From Fasciolopsis buskii (Eukaryota > Platyhelminthes > Trematoda > Plagiorchiida > Fasciolidae): 64,000 nt of DNA. Positions 39,001-51,000 of the stretch are shown here, piece after piece (positions within the stretch are counted from its first letter, which is position 1; each line of letters begins with the position of its first letter). The notes under the pieces are model-generated. The model did no database searches. It saw only the letters and a list, made by a program, of their open reading frames with translations, and had not been told where the DNA came from. The stretch is taken from positions 85,847 to 149,846 of the forward strand of contig LUCM01008249.1 of assembly GCA_008360955.1 (NCBI GenBank), read 5' to 3'. The position numbers and the translations under genes are program-made.

Positions 39001-42000
39001 ACAAAATCATGCAAACCAACAACACGGACTATCATGTGATCAAAATCATGGATGAGCAGACTCGCAGTAGGTGATCAACACGGATGAAAACAATGAAGCA
39101 GACCAATGAATCAAATTAACAATCAATAAACCTAAATGAGACTGGCCACAACACTACTTACAACTATGTCTAAGCGGCCTGAACGAAGTAGCCGATCAAA
39201 AGGAAAGGTACAGCAACAAGAAATCAGAATTTGTGACAACATTGGTGATTTCCACGGAAACATACGCACTTCAAACCCCAGATCCGACTGAAACAAACGA
39301 ACAAGTGGCCACTTGAAACAGACCATTCTCGGGTATTTCCACTGCTGAAAAGGACGAAAGGTGAAGCAAACTATTTTGATTGCCAATCCGCTCCTTGCAT
39401 TCGCGTCTTCACAGACTAGTGCGCATAAACATGTGTCTGTTCAGCTGAACAGATATCACATCTGTGGACAAGAGAAAATATGATTAGCTGAATTAAATAA
39501 ATTAAGAAGCAAAACGGGATTTTGGGTACTGGGCGCGCGCATGTATGGGATACCAGCTGAGGATAATTAAATTTAAACTGATAGCAAAACGAACTCCTCG
39601 CTGAGTTCGGCAATGATCAGCAGCTTAGCTTTTGACACAAATCTGGAAGTAACTGAACTGCTCTCCTCGTCGACTGTCTTATTCACTAAGTCCATTGGGG
39701 AATATTTTATGCTCTAAAGCGTTTGTTATGATCAAATTTTGTCCATTTGCCGAAGACTACCATAATGTTGTTTATCTTTTTCTACTGGCAAAAAGACATT
39801 GTCCTGTCTTAATTAAGTAGTGTCCACCTAATCTCTAAAAAACAGACACAAATCCCGGCTACGATTGTGCAAGAGGAACTGGTGTGCAACTTAGGAGTCG
39901 ATTCCGGAGTACACATCACCTACAAACCCAGGCACAAATACAAAAAGGCTGGATCGCATATTGGAGGCAAGACAATCTCAATCACATTTACCCAGATTAT
40001 TTGCATAACAAACACGTACCCACGGAGTCTGTGCATTCTAGTCATCGACCAACTTCCTGTGTGTACCGAAGACAAAGTTAAGGTGAGTTTCGGTGCTGAA
40101 TCATGCGAGAAACTCCTTGCAGATAAAATGGAATAGTCATTTGAATTCTTATAAATGAAACTAAGGTCCTTTCGTTTTGTATCCCATTAAGACTTTAACG
40201 AATTGGTCAGTGGGGCCCAATATTTCTCAAGTATTAGTAGGATTACTCTGTTATGCGGGTACTGTGTTGATAAACTTGTGATGGCTTTTTCGTTCAGCTG
40301 GTGCAGATAGAGTTCAGAAAATGTACCGCTTTATCGAATGTTCCAGAGATGAGGTCAAACAGTGTTCCCATATTTGTTCTCACATTTCGCACGGTAACCA
40401 AACATAATATCCTAAAAATCTTGAAAAAATTTAGTGCATACTGACCGAACCAGGGTGGAAGTGCATCGAAGACTCGATTCGTTGTTTTCTTCATTGTGAT
40501 GACAAAACGCTGCGTTGTCTATCCAGAATGACGAGAGAAACACTCTGTTCATAGATTCAGAGGATATTTTTGTCACTCCGACCGTCATATAACGTTGCTA
40601 ATCGTTTGCCAGTCAGGGCAGATTCATTTACGAGTTAAGCAGTTGATTTACTTCATAACTAAGTGATTTTAATTCATCAAAACCGAAAGAAGACATCATG
40701 TGAAATGTAGACATTTCTTATTACTTTGGTCAACTGCAAACGTAAAACCAACTGACATTTACACAAACTCTTTGGAAATTTAAGATTGAGTTGATTGCAT
40801 CGATGTCTTTTGCTCACCTAAAAGTGGATTAGTTGACCCAATAAGGAACCCCTCACTGAATGCTAGTTGTTTCCAGTTGCGACTGGCTAATAACGGCTTG
40901 AAAGGCAACAGTGGGTCAACTTTGTGTTTGTTCTCCACAGTGTGCTTTGCAATCGATGGCTCTGGAGTTTTTGGTGATTGAAAAATCTTTCAGTCATCCT
41001 TATCTGCTGCTTCGGAATGCGTACACACTGTTTTGTGAAGCCCATTGATTCAGTCTGTCGATATTTGTGTCACCGCCACTGCGTGTGAATTCACTGACTA
41101 GATGTAAAACAGAATTCTCCAAGCGGCGATTTGCACGCTTTTTCAAAACGTTCTCGCGAGCGCAGGCTGAGAGTTGAAGATAGGAGGTACAGAAAGTTCG
41201 GTTTAAAGCTGATCGGAGTCTGTGCTGCATTTCATTTGTAAGCCAATATAAAGTAAACCAGTACAGTCGGCGCTCCTTTACCAGATCGCTTCTGGGCCTA
41301 TTTCGACTGCGGGTGGCAGTGTGTCATTCGGGAAACGGTGTTTCAGTGTCTCCTTAAGAAACGTTTCTTCTCCGCTCAGGTTATTAGGAAAGCGGATGTT
41401 TCTGGCCTGGTATCAAACTGTTAGAGGGATACATAAGAAGCCTACGTATTGACAGCTGCACGCCGCTTTCACGTGCATGGACCGTCGCAAAGTTCCACCT
41501 GAACACCTCCTGTTTTAGATGTGTAGAAAAGTTAAAGTACTGTTCACCTCTTCCTAAAATGAAACAGAGGACTGTTCGCAAAATCACTCAAAATAGTGGT
41601 ATAATGTTCGGGATTGTTAATAATCAGAACACACCCAGCGTGAAGGCTGTACGGTAACATGTGAGAAATGTTGTTATGCACTCACTTTCCAAGCGTGGAT
41701 AAGTCCAGCTGAGCCAAAGTTGAGCCCAATGCACTTTTCATTGCTAGACCATCTATTTGTCTGTAATTTGTATCTTAAAATCGAAACAAATATCAAGTGT
41801 GCGTAAAATAATATCTCTGAGACATTCAATAGGTATCGGTGGATGCATAGCTGGACAGTGCTTAAACTTGCACAGAAAGCGTGCCGTTTCAATAAAGGCA
41901 GGTTTGTAGTGAGTAAAAATCAAAAGAATACATTTTTTGGGAGGTGAGTTGAAGATCTTCTACCGTCTTTGCTAGTTCGGATGAATCTTTTACACAGTAA

Positions 42001-45000
42001 GGAGTCAAAATCTCACGTAATGAATCCAGAATCTCCACCAAACAAAGTGCACATTTATGGTAGGACTGGTTTTAAATGCATAATATTGATCTAAGTGGAG
42101 CTCTGCGTGCTTGGATCTTTGAAGATCCTCGCATGCAAGGAGTTTCGGTTTTTGTTGATTTGAGAATTCTGTGTCGGATTTCCGAAGTATAACAGTGTAG
42201 TGGAAAAATGTGCAGCTTACAGATAACCAGACTTCCATAATTTTAACATTACTGGTTCCGCTGTTTGGTTCGATGTTTCTAAGAATGTTGACAGATCTCT
42301 CGGATCCTGTCATTACCGGGATCACTTGTATTCTCTGATCAGTATAATAAAGGATAACATGTTGTATCGAATTACAGACAAAATAAAGATTTGTCACCTT
42401 GAACCCCTTCACTCTAGACAGTGGAATCGCGGTTTTCCCGTTCAAATTACCACCGAGTTGCTTTAGATAAAAAGACCTTGAATGCACATAACGGCTAATT
42501 TTCATCCCTATTAAGAGGTCATCAATAACATATATCCATCATGTGCCGCTACTGGTCAAACAGGCCAACTTACCAAAACTGATTATGTGGGTCAAATATC
42601 TGCTAACTCGAAAACTTTTGAGGCCCAAATCCCAGATACACCGTTTGCCTTGGTGGTAGATGGCAAATCGCTATCCCTTGGCTCGTTATGATACACGATC
42701 TATTGAGAAATTATGCTATTCTGTCCTTCCAAGTTTAAGGGTCATGGTTTCAGAATTTACTCCCAAGAGGGTGGACCCTAGCATCTACGGCGTATAATCC
42801 TTTCACTAAAATCATGTTTGAAGAATGTGAGAAGAACTGTACGCTGTCTATGAAAACTCCATCTCACCCAATCTGTACACAGAAGTACTGTTATCAGAGA
42901 AGGCGATTGCTGTTCACAAACCTTATGAGACAGTTTAACAAGGCTGAAAAATATTGCTGTAATGCTTGCCAAACCGTAGACGATTGATCCGGATAACCGG
43001 ACTATTAGGTTGTTTGACCGGCTACCGTTCATGCAGAGGGCAAATCCCAGGTCGGCGACAGTGAATGTACAAGCTGGTGATTCCCAGGGATAGTAAAGCA
43101 GTTTCGCAGGGATTGATTGCTGTGCGAGATTTTACACTAAGTGTTAGTACTTCTATTTTTCAGGATCATTTAGAATGCTAATGAATGTTCCTAAACTGAA
43201 GTGTTAATTTACATACGTCTAGCATAATGCCGTTTGGATGTGAACGTCGCCGGTTCGATTAGTCTTGCTGTAGGGCTTTTGCTCATTTGAAACCCTTCTA
43301 AAGGCTTCTGAAGTGTTGTACATTTTTTATCCAGTAAACGGAAAAAGTTAAAAGATCACTATTACAGTCGATACAAATACAAGCCAAGCCTTGCTAGTAG
43401 GTTTTATGGGTTTTCCCACTCAGCTGAATAATCGGACTTTTCGTAACAGGTGCAACTGTTGGAACCAGCGATCAAACATCCAGACAAATACGATCGAAGC
43501 AAACCAGTACGTATTAATAAATTGAAGATGATCGAATGGGATGTGAAGCTCGGTCCATGTGAGTCCACGAGTGTCTGCATTTGTTGACAGGTGTATATTT
43601 TGTCTCATGATACTTTAATTTCTTGCTGATTAAAAGGTATACACAAGAGACCATAACGTTGCCTGAAATAGTGCTACTCTAACTACTTTGAGTAACATTC
43701 CTTTTGCATCGCAATGGACTATATGTCACTTTCAAGCGCACGGATGGCCTACTGAAATGATATTTTCTCAAATATATAAAAGTTTCTCTTACCAAATAAT
43801 ATACCGGTCAATAAATCAGCTCAAGATTTCAAATTGGCGGGAAATAGGCTTCCAAAATGGTCCCTCGAAACTTCGAAGCATAAAGTGTGTCCGACAGAAC
43901 CCCGATTTGAACAGAACAAGGTAATTCTTCAAAACTGTATGGCTTCCCTTGAAAATAGGTCTCGTGCATTTCTTCCAAATCTCCCTGAAGTTTGACGGTC
44001 ACATCCATATCGAGAACGGAACTATGAGGAGTCAGCATAAATCCGAAAGGAAATGCCCCACAGAAAACTAAGAAACTTTCTTTCCGTTAAGACCAAAAAC
44101 AACATAACGAAAGGGATCATAGTATAAAACGAAGATAAACGGGTGGCTCACAAGTTTATTACTCAGTGAAACAGGTCACAGTTTCCAATCCTTGCTCGAC
44201 CGCGCATATTATTTCTTTCCAAACCATGCTCACATCAGATCCATGTTCTAGCTAGCTGAGCATTCCGGGCCTATTCGACCCTGTGCCGAACACTTGCTTT
44301 TGTTCTTTTTGACCTCCGCTGGCTGTGTTGGTCCGACTGCCCTGAGTGACGACTCAAACTATCGCTGTCAGTTGAGGAATTCGTGTTGCCTGCCTCAGTT
44401 CTGCATCTACTGCGTTGTTTGCTGTTAACGTGGCCTTTGTATGTTGAGCAACGCTTTTGGCATAGTCGTTGTCGCTTCTTCGAGTGACGGCTTCTGGATA
44501 GTTCTTGCTACCGGTGTTTGAGACTTCAGCGGAAAATGCCAGGGAGGTCAATAAACTCAAGTGCCTTCTCATAGTCAACAAACAGCTGGAGCTAGGAGCA
44601 CATGGCTGGCATAAACTCCGACAAAACCAGAGTAATTTGGTATCAAGTTGAGAACACCAAGTGAGATCGTGTTTTTGCCACCTAGTCAGATGTGGTATGA
44701 TTTATATACAATATGGTCGAATTCTGACTGCAGGAGTCACAGTTTTGTTGATGAAGAGCCCATGGAACAAACGCTGTAATCTCAGCTGCCAAATATTTCC
44801 TCACTCTCCGGCATTGCGGATAAAATGGAGGCTTAGGTAGCCCAGAATTCAAGCCTTTATTCTAAATTAGGCAAAATACCGTTTTTTGCTTATTGCTTGC
44901 TTTATTTTTATTTTGAAATACAGAAGAGGAAAGGATTGCCTACTCTCGCTTAGATTCGTGAGTCGACAACCAATTCTGTTTCCGGCCCTCACTAGCCCTA

Positions 45001-48000
45001 GAGAGATCAGCAAAGTTGAGCGGACGAAAACATTCAGCTATTATTCAAAATGACTTATGTTGGTTTTATAGGAAACACTTACCGACCGTTTATTCTGGTG
45101 ACCATTTTGGCCTATCGTCTTTACTTGACATATTTGTGCTGCATTCTCGATCACTGAAATGTCGGGGTAGATGTGTTTTTGTCTTTGTCCGGGGAAATGG
45201 ATATGCGGAATCAACTCTCACTACATTTAGAAGTTTAATCCTCGTTTATGAGAAGCTAATACCGTATTTAAATCTGTAACTCCGGGTACAGTCAGTTATC
45301 TTCGAGTTTTATCCTATCTATAGCGAACAAAAGTTGCTGGTTTTAGTAAGGGAAGAAAAAAGACTATCTAAGTTGGGATGAGTTGGAAACATGCACCAGT
45401 CATCTCCATAAATTCTCATCAGTGAGTGCTAGTTTATTCATGGGGAACTTCTACTCTGTGAACCTTTATACAATTATTTCATTAAGGGGGAATGCCATAT
45501 GTTTTCATAATATGGCAGGTAACCATTGATCAGTAATTGGATTATCCCAACACTCTTCGGCGTGGCCTCGTAGTTCAAATGGCACAGCACACTCGGTACA
45601 AACGCGTTGATCGAGTCCGGGCTTGGAGATTCAGAGCCCGACAAGATGTAGGTATTTTTACAATGGGAGCAATTCTACAAAACATTTTGTTTAAATCTGT
45701 ACTGCAGTGATTTCGAGTAGCTATTTAATAGCTACGCCTCGCTCGAAAATATTAAACCTCGTGTCAATAAATGCTATTCATCCTAAGCGCTGGAAGAATA
45801 TTCAAAATATCTTCTCCGTCATTAGTCTTTCGAAATAAGAAACGTGGGGTTGGTGCAGTCACCTGGGTGTTGTGCCAGTTGTTCTAACTTGCGAATTATC
45901 ACAGTGTTTCGGAATTAGAACAACATTTTCCGGAATCCAATGAAAAACTGTTGGGATGCATCAATCGACTGACCCATTCCATATTTGGGCTTATCCACGC
46001 GCATTGTGAGGTCCACTAGTTGTCTGTGCTTGGATGCACCTAATGTTGGACAGATCATGCGAAAGTTTAATCTTTTTTCCATTTACGTGATTCCAGATAC
46101 ATTGGACTTAAATCCAAAGAATTCGTGGAAATTTCCGAAATTATGTGATGGTATGATAAAATTCTAATCAGAGATAGACAAATAAGTACAGAAAGTATCT
46201 AGAAATAAAGTGGCTTGATTGTTCTGTTTTGTGATCGCTGAACATGAAGCCTAGACAGAAAACGGCTCATCACCAGCCGAGATTGCATCCTCAGTGCCTG
46301 GGTTAATGATGACCAGTTTAGGATCTAAACGTCAAGCTCAGAGATCACAAAACCCTGGGGAATGTCAACCTGAATCACGAAATGCATCGGTATTAAAAGC
46401 TGTTGAAAAAAAGCGTGAATTTTGGAGTATTTTGAAAAACAACTTTTGAGTCTGAGCAGCAAGCAATACAAATTTAAGGTTGCATTTTTTTCTTCCTTTA
46501 ATAATAATATGCTGCTGTGTACTTCATGTCTACGTGTTTTATGGTCTGCCTAATGAAAAGGAACTAGTCATCTTCCTTCAAGTCCAGGTATATATATATA
46601 TATATATATGGGTGAACTTATCAGTCATACGCACCGCGGAAAATATACATAATAAGCTCAACTAAATTGACTGGAAACAGAAGCCTCATAAAATTTTGAA
46701 GACAACCAGATGAGATCAGTAAAGTTTGCCAATAACAAAGATACAGAACACAAGCCGATCTAAAATGACAGAAAGATAAACGAATAAATTCGGTGCCCTA
46801 AACGTGATGGAAGGTGAATACGCTGAACTGATCCACAACTTATAAAAACACTACCTGCTACCAACCGAGATATCTGTTCTGCTCAGAAGGCTGAAATTTA
46901 ACTACACTAAAGCCAGGCCAGCCAGCTTCGTCGCTGCATACGAAGCCGCAATCAGGTGTCCTTTAAACGAAGATGCATGCCAACAGCTGCGGACCGAAGA
47001 TAGTCAACAACTCACAGAACACAGATACATACACACCATTCCAGACAAGCTGGAAGCTAAGGAGACATTACAAAAAATAAATATAAACGCCCTTCTCGCA
47101 GACAGAAGTAATGCGATCGTGATACAGAGACAAATTGTAACAGTTACTTATAAATGAAACAACGTATCAACCGGTCACAGAAAACCCTACGTAACACATA
47201 ACAACCAAAATCTTAAAGACAACGATGAGACTCGTGACCGGTCCATGAGGGTCCACTTCTGCGGACTTCTGCGGATTCTCTAAGGTACATAAAAGCTACA
47301 GGTCCCACTGCGGTCACTAGTCGAGTCGTCACCTTCAAACTACCAGTTAGCGAGCTATCTCCTCCATCTCCTACGTTCGTCCCTAAGGGAAGACGACTAA
47401 TTCAGCACCAAAAGCTCCTCCACCCTTCTCAGACAGATAAAAGACCTCAAAATGAACACAGAAGGAATGATAATTTCTTTTGTAATTGCATTGTTGTTCG
47501 CGAACATCCCAGCAGAGGTGACACTAGAGGGGATCTGGCACCTCATACAGAACTACGCTGGTCTCTCCGAGAAGACGATAATATCAACGAAGATCACAAT
47601 GAATTAGACGAACTTATGCTTAGAGATTTATCCACAGTTCTACGGGAAGACATACAAACAGATAAGGGGGATATCGAAGGGATCACCGCTCTCAGAGCTG
47701 CTAGTTGATGTACTCATGAAATAATTCAGAGCCAAAGCCTTCGAAACCATCCGGCGTCGTCCGTGGATCATATACGCGAACGGCACGTTTGTGGTGCTCG
47801 AATAATCTAAATTGAACAAATTTCACGCAAGCTGCGTGCATATCCTACTACACCGATCGAGCACACATTGCACCACAACAGAACTATGGAAAACAGAAAG
47901 ACGCAAACTATTAAAGTTGCTCATTGCAAAAGGATACCCAGGGAGCTTCATCATATCTTGCTGTTGGGTTAGCAAGACAAGGAAGGAAAAGAAAAACAAA

Positions 48001-51000
48001 AAACGCCACCTCGCTACCATACATACGGGGGCACATCAAAGGCCATAAAGCATCTGCTGAAACCACTGGGTGTTTGAATCGCTCACAAACCCACCGGGAC
48101 ATTGCGATCCGTTTTGTTCAATGACAAAGACCTCGTAGGTCATCACGACCAGCCAGGAGAAGTCTATGCCATTCCATGCATAAGATGTGATAAGGAGTAC
48201 ATAGGAGAGAGACAGACAAGCAACTGCGCACCCATCTACAGAAACCCAAACTAACCTTACACTCGGCTGATACAAGCCCACAGATTTGGAATCACTGCTC
48301 ACAGACAGACCACGAGGTCAAAATCAACGAAGCAAAAGTGATTGCCCGATCTAGTAAAAAGGTAAATTTTGGTCTTCAAAAAGCTCCATTCGTCCGACTC
48401 ATTCAACCCACAAGTAGAAATCGATAAACATTGTCACCCTTGCAAAATCAAGCGAAACCAGTACAACACGATCGAGAAGCGGATAGAAGCTCAACACATT
48501 AGACCATGAATGAACTAGCCGTCTCAGTCACACACCTATTCCGTTACATTTGATAAGGAGTTCTAGTCTGGATCGAAAAGCCACAATAAAGATTTTTACA
48601 ACGCAGTGTACGCCTTCAAATTTTTTAAAATAGCTCTTTTGTTTCTCATTTGACCAACATGGATAGAAAAAAGAATAAATTCTAAATTTACCTAAAGGTT
48701 TCCCGTTCTCAATTGTGAATGACAATTTTAATAACAGCGTTGTTGGTAGATGTAATGCGCCAACGCTTCGACCACCGTGGGCAGTCTTTCTCAAGGCAAG
48801 TTTTATTATTGTAACTCAGAATAGTGTGCGCTTCCCGAAGCGCACACTGCCAAAACCGTAAAAAAAATCCAAAACTTCGCAAAAAAATTTCCAAAAAATT
48901 CAAAACTTAAAAATGGTTCTGGCGACGCAGCAGGCACAGAGCCTCCCGCAGACGTCTTTGTATTTTGGCGATCTCCACCCAAATATGTCGGAAGCTATGT
49001 TGTACTCAAAAATTTGGGAGATCGGCACTGTACTCAGTGTTCGCATATGTCGTGACCTGGCGACCAGGACCTCGTTGGGCTACTGATACGTAAACTTCGA
49101 AGATCCAAAAGATGCGGAACGGACGTTGGTGAACCTTAATTACGAGCCGCTGAGCGGTCGTCCAATATGACTGATGTGGTCGCGGCGGGATCCCTCTCTG
49201 CGGAAGTCCGGCCGAGAAAGACTACCCACGGTAGTCGAAACGTTGGCGCATTACATCTACCAAGAACGCTGTGTTATTAAGATTATATCATTCATAGTTA
49301 AAACCAATATATGGCGCATCGATTTTTCGATGCACCCCTTACATCATTTGGACCTGAAATTTAAAATCTGGTTACCAATCGTATTTCCCGTTCTCACTGG
49401 CCAGAATGACAAATCTTTAACATGTTGATGCACATTTCGTTCACTTCATCGTTTTTTGACGGAGCATTCGAGTGAAATACTAACTTATTACTTGCAAAAG
49501 ACTCAGATCTCAGAAATGCAACCAAAAGTGTTAATTTCTAAGGGTGAATATAGCCATCTCATCAAGCATCCATATAGTTTGCTTGCGGCTCCAGTTGAAT
49601 CCATGAACAAGTGGAACAGAAGTGACAAATCCAATTTGTGTTAGGTAGGTCCGTGAGAGAATAAAATCTTAAGGTCAACACATGTACCAGAAGTGGACAC
49701 GGTAATTGTTGCGGACAGCCTGCAAGTGTCTCGGTTGCAGACTCTTTACTCTGCACCAACAACATTGCGTTAAATAATATCCAACTTAAAGGGAGTAAAA
49801 CTCCGTGACTTAATCCCAATCGAGTCCTTGTTATTTCCCACTTCAAATACGCGCACTTTTCCTAGTATTTATACGCGTTCTGCCACCGGTAAGGTACAGT
49901 ATTGAAAGCCACCTTCAAAACAAAATTATAATATTCCCAAGAAATCGGGTGTGCTCGTAGCGACCAAACAGAAGGTTCAGATCAGGCAGCACCATCTGAC
50001 AACTATATTCGCTTAGATGGAGGCATTTGCATAGGACGAGCACTGTTTACTGTCTTAGTTTATAAGTAGCCAAAATGAAAATGCACGTTTCCCAGTCTGT
50101 CCTGATAATTTTGGTTTTCTGATTAATTCAACAGTTGGAGCCCTGATTTCTATCAGTTGCCTTTAACTAACAGAGGAACCAAATAAATTATTCAGTGGAT
50201 TCAAAGCTCTGGAATACTAGGATTTCCTCTGGAAAATAAATCACCACTGCTATACTACCAGATTTATCCTCTAAATAGTAGGCACACGTGAATTTCTGTC
50301 CTTTAGCGACCATGTCCACTTTAAAACAATTCGAGCCGATATATGGCCATATTTATCTTCCATTGTTCTCACATTCAACATATATTGGAGCGGGCCTTCG
50401 GATTTTCTGAGAACCCCTTTTAACCTTTCCAAATTAGGAGTTAGGTTGTGTGGTCAGACGTGCCACCAATATGTGGCATAAAGATCTCTCGGTTTTCCTA
50501 TTCCTAGAAAAGCAAACGACGCGGTGTTGAAGAAGCATACTAGTAAAGGTCACTTTCTGCCGCCCACTGCGCAGGTTTGTGCACCCGTGTAGCTACTGTC
50601 AGGTTATGTTCTTTGATCAGCAAGAAGTACCTGGTTTGCAAATCGTGCACGCATGATCCGGATAGTCAACCTCGTTTGGTCACTCACACGCTGTGGCCGA
50701 AGTCGACCTACGTCTAGAACCAGGCCACTTAACTTCACTCCTCAGAATCTTTATCAGATTTGCTTTCTGAAAACAAACCATTCTAGGTAGCAGGAACTAT
50801 GGCGTCCCAAATGGGCAAAAACTGAGGAAAACTAAACTTCTCTTTTGTTCACTACCTCTCGCGGATATTCACATTCATAACATTATTTGACAACTGCAGC
50901 AATTATGCTCGAAATAGCGGCCCCAAACACCACTCGTGATAATAAGGCTCGGACACGAATAACAGGCACATATTTTAATGGCTGCAACTTAAGACTAGAT

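Larger units (their letters stand above)
35235..39845 (+). other. Intron 6 (4.6 kb)
   Basis: GT-AG intron containing the GATA/TATC array with its assembly gap and an LTR on the minus strand. Nothing coding recognised in 37.7-39.8 kb. Confidence 0.8.

Noticed and set aside
42380..42464. Candidate for the missing exon between exons 7 and 9 (VTLNPF ... FKLPP in + frame)
   Set aside because: The motifs look right by eye, but there is no pyrimidine tract, an in-frame stop precedes it and the donor is GTTGCT. The exon at 43450-43558 fits motif, phase and splice sites far better.
44600..44662. Candidate exon ([13 protein letters not shown]) and, on the opposite strand, a LINE-like [13 protein letters not shown]
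   Set aside because: The exon phase does not fit exon 9, and the single reverse transcriptase-like motif has no supporting neighbours. Both cannot be real on the same bases.
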